A stretch of DNA of 24,228 nt from CAYSLU01 sp964431965 (GCA_964431965.1 CAYSLU010000085.1:1-24228); one strand, 5' to 3'; shown: positions 1-7,276, counted from the stretch's first letter. The notes: generated by a model from the sequence alone, not told the origin. A program made the numbers and translations.

Positions 1-395
1 CCGCCGGTCATGCCGTACACGGCGTTGTTCACGAAGATCACGGAGATGTTCTCGCCGCGGTTGGCCGCGTGGATCGTTTCGCCCAGGCCGATCGCGGCGA
101 GGTCGCCGTCGCCCTGATAGGAGAACACGATCCGGTCCGGCAGCGAGCGCTTGATGCCCGTGGCCACGGCCGCCGCGCGGCCGTGCGCGGCCTCGACCAT
201 GTCGCAGGCGAGGTAGAAATAGGCGAGGACCGAGCAGCCGACCGGGGCGATCCCGATCGTTCGCTCGCGAATCTTCAGCGAATCCAGGGCCTCGGCGATC
301 AGCTTGTGGATCATGCCGTGCCCGCAGCCCGGGCAGTAATGCGTGGGCGTATCGGTCAGCGCCTTCGGCCGGTGATATAGGGCTCGGCGTGTCAT
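1..395 (-). CDS. 2-oxoacid:ferredoxin oxidoreductase, beta (thiamine diphosphate) subunit, partial
   Basis: This is the N-terminal 131 residues of a thiamine-diphosphate-binding beta subunit; the rest lies beyond the left edge. The enzyme oxidatively decarboxylates a 2-oxoacid to its acyl-CoA and passes electrons to ferredoxin in the cytoplasm. Visible signs are a CPGCGHG motif near residue 21 (cluster- or cofactor-proximal cysteines typical of the family) and the thiamine diphosphate signature, GDGD near residues 95-98 followed about 25 residues later by NNAVYGMTGG. The ATG at 393-395 overlaps the stop of the alpha subunit by the four bases ATGA, so the two are translationally coupled. A gamma subunit would be expected just outside the window. 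The substrate (branched-chain 2-oxoacid or 2-oxoglutarate) cannot be decided from this part; the neighbouring alpha subunit resembles VorB. Confidence 0.93.
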   Translation of the reverse strand, partial: MTRRALYHRPKALTDTPTHYCPGCGHGMIHKLIAEALDSLKIRERTIGIAPVGCSVLAYFYLACDMVEAAHGRAAAVATGIKRSLPDRIVFSYQGDGDLAAIGLGETIHAANRGENISVIFVNNAVYGMTG

Positions 396-1447
396 GCGCG
401 TGCGATGCTCCGGATGGCCTTGAGGATGGCGGTCTCTTCGGGCACGCCGCCGCCCATGCGCCCTTCGAAATGCACGGGCGTCCGTCCGGCCACGGCCAGG
501 CGTACGTCCTGTACCATCTGGCCGGCGCTCATCTCGACGACGAGTATGCCCCGCACCGTGGCCGCGAGCTCCGCGGTTCGCGCGGAGGGGAAGGGCCAGA
601 GCGAGATCGGGCGCAGCAATCCGGCTCGAATGCCCTCGGCGCGGGCGGCCTGGACGCAGCCCTTGGCGATGCGGGCGCACGTGCCGTACGCCATGATCAG
701 CACCTCGCAGTCGGCGACCTCGCGCTCCTCGTACCGGACTTCCTTGGGGTCGATCTCGCGGTACTTCGCCTGAAGCCGCAGGTTGTGGGCCTCCAGCTCG
801 CCGTCGACCAGCAGCAGCGACCGGATGCAGTTCGGCTTCCGCCCCTTCGCGCCCGTGAGCGCCCAGGGCTTCTCCAGTATCGCGGGAGGGGGGCCGTCAT
901 AGAGCCGCAGCGGCTCCATCATCTGCCCCAGCCGCCCGTCCGTGAGGATCATCGCCGGGTTCCGATAGCGGTCGGCCAGCTCGAAGGCCAGCATGGTCAG
1001 ATCGTGCATCTCCTGCACGGAATCGGGCGCCAGGACGAGCGTGTGGTAATCCCCGTGTCCGCCGCCCTTTACGGCCTGGAAATAGTCGCTTTGAGCCGGC
1101 GCGATGTTGCCCAGCCCGGGCCCCCCGCGCTGGACGTTCACGATCACGGACGGCAGCTCGGCGCCGGCCAGAAAGGAGATGCCTTCCTGCTTCAGGCTGA
1201 TGCCGGGGGAGGACGAACTCGTCATGGCCCGCTTGCCGGCTGCGGCCGCCCCGTACACCATGCTGACGGCGGCCAGTTCGCTCTCGGCCTGGATGAACAC
1301 GCGGCCGTGCGCCGCCATGTGCACGGCCATGTAAGCCGTCAGCTCATTCTGCGGGGTGATCGGATACCCGAAGTAGCAGTCGCAGCCGGCCCGGATGGCG
1401 CCCTCGCCGACCGCATCATTTCCGAGCATGAGAACGCGGTCTGCCAT
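392..1447 (-). CDS. vorB: 2-oxoacid:ferredoxin oxidoreductase, alpha subunit (VorB-like)
   Basis: A 351-residue alpha subunit of a 2-oxoacid:ferredoxin oxidoreductase, of normal family length. The N-terminal pyrimidine-binding domain shows the characteristic FGYPITPQNE segment at about residues 26-35, then ESELAAVSMVYGAAAAG (55-71) and TSSSSPGISLKQEG (76-89), which are the hallmark segments of the VorB/KorA group. The start is taken at the ATG at 1445-1447 (MADRVLM), which matches known family N-termini; an upstream in-frame extension to 1483 would overlap the ferredoxin gene and is arginine-rich, unlike the family. Only one base separates this start from the ferredoxin stop, and its own stop overlaps the beta subunit start. 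The assignment to 3-methyl-2-oxobutanoate (VOR) rather than 2-oxoglutarate (KOR) rests on overall resemblance and is inference. Confidence 0.93.
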   Translation of the reverse strand: MADRVLMLGNDAVGEGAIRAGCDCYFGYPITPQNELTAYMAVHMAAHGRVFIQAESELAAVSMVYGAAAAGKRAMTSSSSPGISLKQEGISFLAGAELPSVIVNVQRGGPGLGNIAPAQSDYFQAVKGGGHGDYHTLVLAPDSVQEMHDLTMLAFELADRYRNPAMILTDGRLGQMMEPLRLYDGPPPAILEKPWALTGAKGRKPNCIRSLLLVDGELEAHNLRLQAKYREIDPKEVRYEEREVADCEVLIMAYGTCARIAKGCVQAARAEGIRAGLLRPISLWPFPSARTAELAATVRGILVVEMSAGQMVQDVRLAVAGRTPVHFEGRMGGGVPEETAILKAIRSIARA

Positions 1448-1448
1448 C

Positions 1449-1664
1449 CTAGTCCGTCTCCTTCTCGACCTCCACGGCCGCATCCGGGCAGATCGTGGCG
1501 CACTGAAGACACGCGATGCACTTCTCCTGATGGGCGACGGTCGCGAAGTGCAACCCCTTTGAATTCAATGCCTTGGACATGACCAGAACCTTCTTGGGGC
1601 AGATGTCGACGCAGAGGACGCAGCCCTTGCAGCGCTCCCGGTCTATCTGGACGTGATTGCTCAT
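1449..1664 (-). CDS. 2[4Fe-4S] ferredoxin subunit of the 2-oxoacid oxidoreductase
   Basis: A 71-residue ferredoxin with two complete C-x2-C-x2-C-x3-C-P cluster motifs (CKGCVLCVDICP and CIACLQCATICP), so it should hold two [4Fe-4S] clusters and carry electrons out of the oxidoreductase. It is the first gene of the operon and is followed one base later by the alpha subunit, the usual order for four-subunit VOR/KOR complexes in which the delta subunit is a small ferredoxin. The ATG at 1662-1664 (MSNHVQIDRERC) places the first cysteine at the usual distance from the N-terminus; a GTG at 1704-1706 in the same frame would add 14 residues without family support. No strong Shine-Dalgarno sequence is visible for either start. 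Confidence 0.9.
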   Translation of the reverse strand: MSNHVQIDRERCKGCVLCVDICPKKVLVMSKALNSKGLHFATVAHQEKCIACLQCATICPDAAVEVEKETD

Positions 1665-2082
1665 GGTCGAATCGTGACCGGTCGACAGGATACGCACCGG
1701 AATCACGGAAAAGTGACGGTTACATTACGCGGTTGGATGCCTTTCCGCTAGGAGAAAATCCCCTGGTGAGGCGCTCAGCCGCGGGGGGGGGGTGGCGGCT
1801 GGACCGGCGGCCGATTCCGGATGGGGCCGCCTGCCGGCTGAGGCGAACACGCAGGGGGGAACCTCGGCGCGGCTCTGCTCCAACGCTCCCGTCTGACCGC
1901 CTGTGATTGGCGGCGCCCCTTGTGTCGGTCCGCGGATTCTGCATAGCTTCCGAGGAGCCCGATCCTCCTGCACTTGGATGACCTGACGACAATAGGTTGA
2001 CAACCGGTAGACCGTGTCGGACGGTACGCAATACTGAGAGTCGCGCCCGCCCGTTTTGGATCTGCACATGCAGGAGTCCCAC
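1665..2082. other. Intergenic region between divergent genes, with a G10 tract
   Basis: This 418-base stretch separates the minus-strand oxidoreductase operon from the plus-strand lipoprotein gene and should hold both promoters. Open frames across it on the minus strand are antisense to the lipoprotein gene and have no family character. The only striking items are ten consecutive G at 1783-1792 and a perfect TTGACA at 1997-2002. The latter lacks a matching -10 hexamer at 16-18 bases, so no promoter is called. I see no RNA gene or riboswitch fold that I can support. Confidence 0.6.
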
Positions 2083-2799
2083 GTGAACCGAGGCACGCGC
2101 CATTGGTGGAAGGCGGAATGCTGCTTTGTGGCGGAAGGAAGCATCCATGGTGCACTGCGCCTGTTGCTCATCCTCCGCTCGGTCGTCGCTCTCGTGCTGT
2201 TGCTGGGCGCCCTGATGACGGCCGGCTGCGCCACATTCGCCGTGTGCGCCAGGAAGCCCCCGTATCGGCAGGAGAGAGGGACCGTCAGAGAGATCGCGCT
2301 GTTCACAGACGCGGGGTCCAATCAATGGACGGCGCTGATCAGAAGCGACACATCGACGCCTGACGGCATCCAGTCAATGACAACCAATGGCTGTATCGTG
2401 CTCTCCGCATACGGCAATCGAAGCCCAGTCAGCACGCGACGTGTTGTGGAGGTGCTGCATGGTCAGCGATGCACGGCGGAGATCTCTTTTGGCGCATGTG
2501 GTGATGAGTGGCTCATGACTGTTTACGGCAAGAGAATCGGCCCTTTCTCCGATACGGACTCCGTCTACATCCCTTGGCGCTTTGTCGGGACTGATTCGGC
2601 CGCGACAGGCAGCAAAACTGTCTGCCGAATCGCCAATGCCGCTATCACGTACTCCTACCGGCCGCCAGCCTCTCGTCTCGCGTTCTATGCCGGACAGGTC
2701 GTCCTTCTTCCCTTGGCACTCTGCGCGGACATTGTGACGTCTCCGTTTCAAATCGCCATGAAGGTGGTCGAATGCCAGATGAAGAAGATGTGGCCATGA
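2083..2799 (+). CDS. Probable lipoprotein or membrane-anchored protein of unknown function
   Basis: A 238-residue protein I do not recognise with confidence. After a long basic N-terminus there is a hydrophobic stretch (about residues 27-46) ending in LMTAGC, a possible though imperfect lipobox. A second hydrophobic segment near the C-terminus (YAGQVVLLPLALCADIV) recalls the end of YceK/YidQ-type small lipoproteins, but this is weak. The GTG at 2083-2085 is chosen because AGGAG lies six bases upstream; an ATG at 2068 and a GTG further inside (about 2128) are alternatives, and the last would give a more normal signal-peptide length. Base composition is visibly less GC-rich than in the neighbours, which could mean later acquisition. 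It stands alone, divergent from the oxidoreductase operon and convergent with the EamA gene. The extracytoplasmic location is inference. Confidence 0.65.
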   Translation: MNRGTRHWWKAECCFVAEGSIHGALRLLLILRSVVALVLLLGALMTAGCATFAVCARKPPYRQERGTVREIALFTDAGSNQWTALIRSDTSTPDGIQSMTTNGCIVLSAYGNRSPVSTRRVVEVLHGQRCTAEISFGACGDEWLMTVYGKRIGPFSDTDSVYIPWRFVGTDSAATGSKTVCRIANAAITYSYRPPASRLAFYAGQVVLLPLALCADIVTSPFQIAMKVVECQMKKMWP

Positions 2800-2868
2800 G
2801 CTGCGAACAGCCGGCCGCACTGCGGTGGGGCGCGACAGTCAACCCCTGAGCATTGGCGCCACTTGCCG

Positions 2869-3807
2869 TCACCACCCCATCCGGCGGCTCACGAGGAACG
2901 CGGCGATGCCGAGGGTCATGAGGGCGGCGGCGGTCATTCGTCGCCAGAACACGCGGGGCGGGACATGGGATTCGACGCGGGCGGACAGGCGCCAGCGGAG
3001 CACGAGGACGGCCATGCCGATGGACATCAGGCCGCGGGTGGACTGCATGATGTTCCCGAAGAGGACTCCGATGTACTTGAAGGTGATGTAGAGGAAGAAC
3101 ATGGCGAAGAGCCAGGAGACCGCCACCGGCATGGCGGTGCGCCACTTCTCTCGATCCGGCCGGCTCCGGCCCGCCAGCAGGGGCAGCCCCACCAGCCCGC
3201 TCAAGAGGTAGCTCATCGAGCAGCCGAAGATGGCGCCGTGAAGATCGCCCATCACCCGGAGGTGCTCGACCAGCACCCCGATGCTCAGGTCGGACAGGCA
3301 GTACATCAGGCAGGTGGCGAGGATGCAGAGGAGGGCGGGTCTCGGGATGCGGCCGCCCGCCTCGTTCAGGATCAGGGCCGCCACGACGCAGGCGACGACG
3401 GCGACCCACTGGAGCGGGGTGATCGGCCGCAGGAACAGCAGGTCGCGCAGGCCGGCGGACGGCAGGCAGACGACCGTGATCACGGCGAGCATGAGGATCT
3501 TCAGCCCGAGCAGCGGCGATACGCGCGAGGCGTCGGTCCAGCGCAGTGCCGTGAACAGGCCGATCTGGCCGAGCAGATAGAAGCCGCAGTTCGCCGCGAG
3601 CGACCACGCGAACGTGCGGAACGGCGGAGCCGCCGGGCTCCACAGCAGCGGCAGGAGCACCAGCGACATGCCGGCCATGATGACGTGGGACATGGCGAAC
3701 AGCTCGAAGGCCGTGTGCCCCGGCCGCATGACGTAGCGGCGCGAGTACAGGTAGCAGATCGAGTGGCAGAAGGCCGCCAGCAGTCCCGCCAGGATGCCGA
3801 TCATCAT
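2869..3807 (-). CDS. EamA/DMT-family transporter
   Basis: A 312-residue integral membrane protein with about ten hydrophobic segments arranged as two similar halves (roughly residues 2-140 and 155-305), the layout of EamA drug/metabolite transporters, which move small molecules across the inner membrane. The N-terminus (MMIGILAGLLAAFCHSICYL) runs straight into the first helix, so no signal peptide is needed. It is the last gene of the six-gene operon and follows the UroD-like gene by 13 bases, with GAGGA ten bases upstream of the first ATG. Its position suggests it exports or imports a substrate or product of the amidohydrolase/UroD-like pair, but the substrate cannot be read from sequence. 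Confidence 0.88.
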   Translation of the reverse strand: MMIGILAGLLAAFCHSICYLYSRRYVMRPGHTAFELFAMSHVIMAGMSLVLLPLLWSPAAPPFRTFAWSLAANCGFYLLGQIGLFTALRWTDASRVSPLLGLKILMLAVITVVCLPSAGLRDLLFLRPITPLQWVAVVACVVAALILNEAGGRIPRPALLCILATCLMYCLSDLSIGVLVEHLRVMGDLHGAIFGCSMSYLLSGLVGLPLLAGRSRPDREKWRTAMPVAVSWLFAMFFLYITFKYIGVLFGNIMQSTRGLMSIGMAVLVLRWRLSARVESHVPPRVFWRRMTAAALMTLGIAAFLVSRRMGW

Positions 3808-3820
3808 TCGGTGGAAATCC

Positions 3821-4828
3821 TCACATGCGGGGCGCCTCGCAGAACGCTTCGAAGACGGCGTCGGGCGTGTCGGCCGGGATCTCGCAGCCGGCGCTCAGCA
3901 TGTAGCGCTGGCCGCGTGCGGCGCGGAGGCAGGCCCGGCACGTCTCGGCGCATTGCTCGGGCGTGGCCTGCATCATGTCCGCCACCGGGTTGAGGTTGCC
4001 CTTGAAGCACGAGCGGGCGGCGCCGTACACCTCCACGGCGCGCGCGAACGGGACCAGGTGGTCGACGTTGAACAGGTCGGCCCCGCACTGCGTCATGTCG
4101 GGCAGGATGGCCGTCGTGTTCCCGCAGATGTGGAGCTTCACCAGCCCGCCGGCCCGGTGCACGGCATCGCAGACGCGGCGCTCGTAGGGGAGCGCGAACT
4201 CCCGGTAGTGCCCGGGGGACACCAGAGAGGCCGCGGCGTCGCCCGCTCCGACCATCGGCGCGCCCGCCGCAACCTGCGCCAGCGCGAAGTCCACGACGAG
4301 GTCGGTCAGCCGCTCGAGCAGGCGGTGCGCCACCTCGGGCGTGTCGTAGAGCATCACCATGAACTCCGAGAGGCCGCAGAGCGAGCACGCCTCCGCGAAC
4401 GGCATGTCGACCCAGCCCAGCACGAGGCATTCCCGGCCGGCGGCCGCGGCCATCTCGCGGATGCCCGCCACGCGGTCCGCCATGCGGGTGCGGCGGTCGG
4501 ACGGGTCGGGGCGGCCGAGCCGTGCGAGGTCGTCCGGGCCGCGGACGAGCGGGGCGGCGGCGAAGGGCGGCTTGTCCTCGGGGAACACCATGTCCGCCCC
4601 GAGGTCGGCGGCGAGGCGGAACGCGTCGCTGCACGCGGTGATGGCGTCCACGCCGAAGCGCTGGCGCATGCGGAGCTGGGCCTCGGCGAGCGCGTGGCCG
4701 CTGGTCGCGTACTGGCGGTAGCTGATGCCCGCGCGCTGCTGGGCGAAGAACATGAGGAGCGGGAATACGGGGGCGCGGTCGGCCGGCTGTCCGTGAATCG
4801 CGGCCAGGCATCGTTCGAGGCTGTTCAT
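3821..4828 (-). CDS. Uroporphyrinogen decarboxylase (URO-D)/MtaA-like zinc methyltransferase
   Basis: A 335-residue TIM-barrel protein of the URO-D superfamily. It is probably not the haem enzyme HemE: the conserved HemE N-terminal segment around its invariant arginine is missing (here VFPLLMFFAQQ at about 21-31). Instead it carries the zinc ligands of corrinoid methyltransferases of the MtaA/MtbA/CmuA type, a His-x-Cys pair in KLHICGNT (H233, C235) and a C-terminal cysteine in SAGCEIP (C315). Such enzymes use Zn2+ to activate a thiol as methyl acceptor from a methylated corrinoid. The ATG at 4826-4828 overlaps the stop of the eight-cysteine gene by ATGA, so translation is coupled. No corrinoid-binding protein gene is in the window. 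The specific acceptor and donor are unknown. Confidence 0.88.
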   Translation of the reverse strand: MNSLERCLAAIHGQPADRAPVFPLLMFFAQQRAGISYRQYATSGHALAEAQLRMRQRFGVDAITACSDAFRLAADLGADMVFPEDKPPFAAAPLVRGPDDLARLGRPDPSDRRTRMADRVAGIREMAAAAGRECLVLGWVDMPFAEACSLCGLSEFMVMLYDTPEVAHRLLERLTDLVVDFALAQVAAGAPMVGAGDAAASLVSPGHYREFALPYERRVCDAVHRAGGLVKLHICGNTTAILPDMTQCGADLFNVDHLVPFARAVEVYGAARSCFKGNLNPVADMMQATPEQCAETCRACLRAARGQRYMLSAGCEIPADTPDAVFEAFCEAPRM

Positions 4829-5028
4829 CGGGCGGTCCTCTTGCGGCCGCGCGTGCAGCCGCCCGCGTCGGCGCGCTGGCACCTCTTCTTCCGGCGGCAG
4901 ACGCGGCATCGATCGTCGCTGCAGAACTGGCAGGAAAAGCAGTCGGGGCAGGGGTGCTTCTTCGGGGCGCCGGCGTGCGGCGGCTCGAAGACCATCCCCA
5001 CCAGCCCGCGGACTTTCGTGAAAGGCAT
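4825..5028 (-). CDS. 67-residue protein with eight cysteines
   Basis: A small ORF with a clear gene context. It starts at the ATG at 5026-5028, five bases after the amidohydrolase stop, with GGGAG ten bases upstream, and its stop overlaps the start of the UroD-like gene by ATGA. Eight cysteines fall at residues 27, 30, 33, 36, 41, 44, 50 and 58. The first four are spaced exactly three apart (CPDCFSCQFC), followed by CRVC. The C-terminal tail is strongly basic (RKKR, RGRKR). There is no signal peptide, so it is probably cytoplasmic. The pattern could bind zinc or an iron-sulfur cluster, or form a nucleic-acid-binding knuckle; I do not recognise a named family. Coupling to both neighbours argues for a partner or maturation role for one of those enzymes. 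Confidence 0.72.
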   Translation of the reverse strand: MPFTKVRGLVGMVFEPPHAGAPKKHPCPDCFSCQFCSDDRCRVCRRKKRCQRADAGGCTRGRKRTAR

Positions 5029-5033
5029 GCGGT

Positions 5034-5894
5034 TCAGGCTCCCGGCCGGGGGGCGGCCGGCGGTGCGGAGGGGCTCGACAGCCCCAGGAAGCGGAGCAGG
5101 TTGCCGCCCATGACGGCGGCCCGGGCCTCGGGCGAGACCCCGAGCTTCACCATGATGCCCGAGTCGCGCTCGATCCACTCGCGGGCCCAGCTCACGCGGT
5201 ATTCGCGCGTCGAGCCGTCTGTCCCGAACAGGACGTTTCGCTCGACGTCGTAGCCGGTGCGGAAGAGGCGCGTGAGCACGTCCTCGCGGTAGACCGCGGG
5301 CGTGCCGGGGGTGAGGTCGATGAACATTTCCGCGGACAGGTCGGGCCGCAGGCCGCGCGCGTTCAGGAACTTCCCGTACACGGCGATGCACTCGTCGCAC
5401 CACGGCCACGAGACGTGCGCGAGGGCGAAGCGGAGGCGGGGCACGTCGAGCAGCGGCTCGAACTCGGCCGGGCGGTTGTAGGCCGACGACGGCTTGCCGT
5501 CCCAGAGGATTCCCGAGTGGAACAGGATCGGGCGCCCGGCGGCCGCGATCGCGGCGTACACGGGGAGCGCGCGCGGGTCGCCGGGGTGGTACCGGTCGCA
5601 GATCACCTTGAAGGCGGCGACGCCGGCCTCGGACGCCCGGCGCACCTGCGCGGCGGCGTCGGGCTCCAGGGGATCGATCCAGAAGGCTCCGTGGAAGCCG
5701 GGGGTGACCGCGCACCAGGCCTGGAGGTCGCGCAGCCGGGCGTCAGCCGGCGCCGGCGTGGCGAGCGCGGCGAACGAGGGCGGCGGGTGCGAGATCAGCA
5801 GCCCGCCGGACACGCCGGCCTCTGCGATCCGCCGGCGGAATTCGTCGGTGCCGAGCGATCGGTCCATCACGTGGACATGGCCGTCGAGGATCAT
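5034..5894 (-). CDS. Amidohydrolase-family metal-dependent hydrolase
   Basis: A 286-residue TIM-barrel hydrolase of the amidohydrolase-2 type. The metal-binding HxH pair is at the start of strand 1 (DGHVHV, H6 and H8); further ligands fit FHSG (H126), LAHVSW (H160) and FGTDGS (D226). An FKVI segment (about residues 95-98) sits where a metal-bridging residue can lie. The family hydrolyses or decarboxylates small cyclic or carboxylated substrates; the exact reaction is not readable here. The ATG at 5892-5894 overlaps the TrmH stop by ATGA. The C-terminal tail is rich in proline and alanine and looks unstructured. It is followed within five bases by the eight-cysteine gene and then the UroD-like methyltransferase, which suggests a shared pathway. 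Confidence 0.87.
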   Translation of the reverse strand: MILDGHVHVMDRSLGTDEFRRRIAEAGVSGGLLISHPPPSFAALATPAPADARLRDLQAWCAVTPGFHGAFWIDPLEPDAAAQVRRASEAGVAAFKVICDRYHPGDPRALPVYAAIAAAGRPILFHSGILWDGKPSSAYNRPAEFEPLLDVPRLRFALAHVSWPWCDECIAVYGKFLNARGLRPDLSAEMFIDLTPGTPAVYREDVLTRLFRTGYDVERNVLFGTDGSTREYRVSWAREWIERDSGIMVKLGVSPEARAAVMGGNLLRFLGLSSPSAPPAAPRPGA

Positions 5895-6709
5895 GGGTGG
5901 CGCTGCCTCCGCTGGCGTACGGCCTCATACAGCAGGATCGTGGTGGCCGACGCAACGTTGAGCGAGTCTGCCTGGCCGAGCATGGGAATGCGGACCTTGA
6001 GGTCCGCCTGCTCCATCCAGGCGGGGGAGAGGCCGTGCTGCTCCGTTCCGACGACGATGGCGGTTCCCAGGCGGAGATCGGGATCCGTGTACTCCACGTC
6101 CGTGTGCGGGGTGGCGGCCAGGATCCGGATCCCGTGCTGGCGGAGCCAGGCGATGGCATCGGCGGACGACGCCTCGGCGACCGGGACCGTGAACAGCGTT
6201 CCGATGCTGGCCCGCACGACGTTCGGGTTGTGGATGTCGGTGCAGCGATCGCAGACGATCACGGCGTGGACGCCGGCGGCGTCGGCCGACCGCAGGATGG
6301 TGCCGAGGTTCCCGGGCTTTTCGATGGCTTCGGCGACGATGAGCAGCGGGTTGGGCGGGAGGCTCAGGGCGTCGAGCCCGCGGTGCCGCTGGGGCGCGGT
6401 GGCGAGGAGCCCCTCAGGCCGGTCGCGGTATGTCATCTTGCGAAAGACGGGCTCCGTGCACGAGAGGATCGACGCTCCGGCGGCCCGGCACTGCTCGATG
6501 AGGGCCGGCTCGTTGCTGCCCATGAAGATCTCCGGGCAGCAGAACAGCTCGTGGGGCTGAACGCCGTTCTCGACGGCCCGCTTGATCTCGCGATAGCCCT
6601 CGATGAGCATGAGCCCGGCCTCGTCGCGGTGCGATCGCTGCATGAGCTTGACCGCCGCTTTGACGCGCGGGTTCTGCAGGCTGGAGATGAGCAGCGGTTC
6701 GCCGGGCAT
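5891..6709 (-). CDS. TrmH/SpoU-family RNA 2'-O-methyltransferase
   Basis: A 272-residue SPOUT-fold methyltransferase that would use S-adenosylmethionine to methylate ribose 2'-OH in tRNA or rRNA. The N-terminal part (residues 1-105) resembles the RNA-binding substrate domain (ISSLQNPRVKAA, then LMLIEGYREI). The catalytic domain has the three SPOUT motifs: EKPGNLGTILRSADAAG (130-146, with N134 and R140), VVGTEQHGLS (219-228) and IPMLGQADSLNVASA (241-255, with N251). Length and order fit TrmH-type enzymes acting on 23S rRNA, but the target base cannot be named. It starts seven bases after the lipoprotein stop without an obvious Shine-Dalgarno site, suggesting reinitiation, and its stop overlaps the amidohydrolase start. 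Confidence 0.92.
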   Translation of the reverse strand: MPGEPLLISSLQNPRVKAAVKLMQRSHRDEAGLMLIEGYREIKRAVENGVQPHELFCCPEIFMGSNEPALIEQCRAAGASILSCTEPVFRKMTYRDRPEGLLATAPQRHRGLDALSLPPNPLLIVAEAIEKPGNLGTILRSADAAGVHAVIVCDRCTDIHNPNVVRASIGTLFTVPVAEASSADAIAWLRQHGIRILAATPHTDVEYTDPDLRLGTAIVVGTEQHGLSPAWMEQADLKVRIPMLGQADSLNVASATTILLYEAVRQRRQRHP

Positions 6710-6716
6710 GGCCGCG

Positions 6717-7106
6717 CTACATGCTGATAACCGTGGCCGACGCGCTCTGCTGGGCGGCCGCGGTGCCGACGGAGTTGGTGACGCCGATCCCGCCGGCGCC
6801 CTGGACGCTGGACAAGACGGTGATGGTCTGAACGGAGTTGCTGGTGGACCCGTAGTGAATGTAGGTCACGCGCGTGCCGGTGCGCGGGTTGAGCGTGCCC
6901 ATGCTGCTGTCGGAGAGCGACCACGTGTAGTCGTAGCCGCCGTCGGCCGTGAAGTCCTGAGCCTGACCGTAGCTGAGCCGGACGTGCGCGGGCGTGATCT
7001 CGACGGCGCTGTTGGCGGAGCCGACCTCGCACCCGGTGACCACGAACCATACGGCACACAGGGCAAGGGACGTCGCGAGGCCGGCACAGAGGCGCTTGGA
7101 GTTCAT
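6717..7106 (-). CDS. Small lipoprotein with an Ig-like fold
   Basis: A 129-residue exported protein. The signal peptide (basic MNSKR, hydrophobic core, then VVTGC) gives a standard lipobox with the lipidated cysteine at residue 26. The remainder reads as a short beta-rich domain resembling bacterial Ig-like modules (ITPAHVRLSYGQ, then YTWSLSDSSMG and TRVTYIHYG). GGGAG lies five bases upstream of the ATG at 7104-7106, which fixes the start, and a good promoter is at 7143-7171. It is the first gene of the run that continues with the TrmH methyltransferase seven bases later, an odd pairing of an envelope lipoprotein with an RNA-modifying enzyme. Function is unknown. Confidence 0.82.
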   Translation of the reverse strand: MNSKRLCAGLATSLALCAVWFVVTGCEVGSANSAVEITPAHVRLSYGQAQDFTADGGYDYTWSLSDSSMGTLNPRTGTRVTYIHYGSTSNSVQTITVLSSVQGAGGIGVTNSVGTAAAQQSASATVISM

Positions 7107-7142
7107 CGTATCTCCCGGGTGATCGTGTAACGAATGAGTGCC

Positions 7143-7171
7143 ATTAAACCACGCGGCCACCGGACTGACAA
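7143..7171 (-). promoter_or_regulatory. Sigma70-type promoter of the lipoprotein-led operon
   Basis: On the minus strand TTGTCA (7171-7166) and TTTAAT (7148-7143) are separated by exactly 17 bases; each hexamer matches the sigma70 consensus at five of six positions. Transcription would start near 7136, giving a leader of about 30 bases before the ATG at 7106. Because the six genes downstream are spaced by 13 bases or less or overlap, this promoter could serve the whole unit down to 2869. Confidence 0.65.
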
Positions 7172-7276
7172 CGCCGGATTGGCGCGCGGGATCGCGCATT
7201 CTGGTCTCACAACCACCCGATGGGCACGCTTTCCGCTGTCCGTTGCACGCTCAAGCGCGGAATGGGTGGGACACGG

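Noticed and set aside
389..1582. Long plus-strand frame (397 codons) across the oxidoreductase genes
   Set aside because: Antisense to the alpha subunit and ferredoxin genes; histidine- and arginine-rich with no family motif, as expected from a GC-rich complement.
1997..2002. Perfect TTGACA upstream of the lipoprotein gene
   Set aside because: No -10-like hexamer at 16-18 bases; the nearest candidate (TACGCA) is 22 bases away.
1720..2325. Minus-strand frames in the intergenic region
   Set aside because: They cross the non-coding stretch and the antisense of the lipoprotein gene and lack any protein signature.
3821..4828. Haem-pathway HemE
   Set aside because: The HemE N-terminal signature is missing and a methyltransferase-type zinc site is present.
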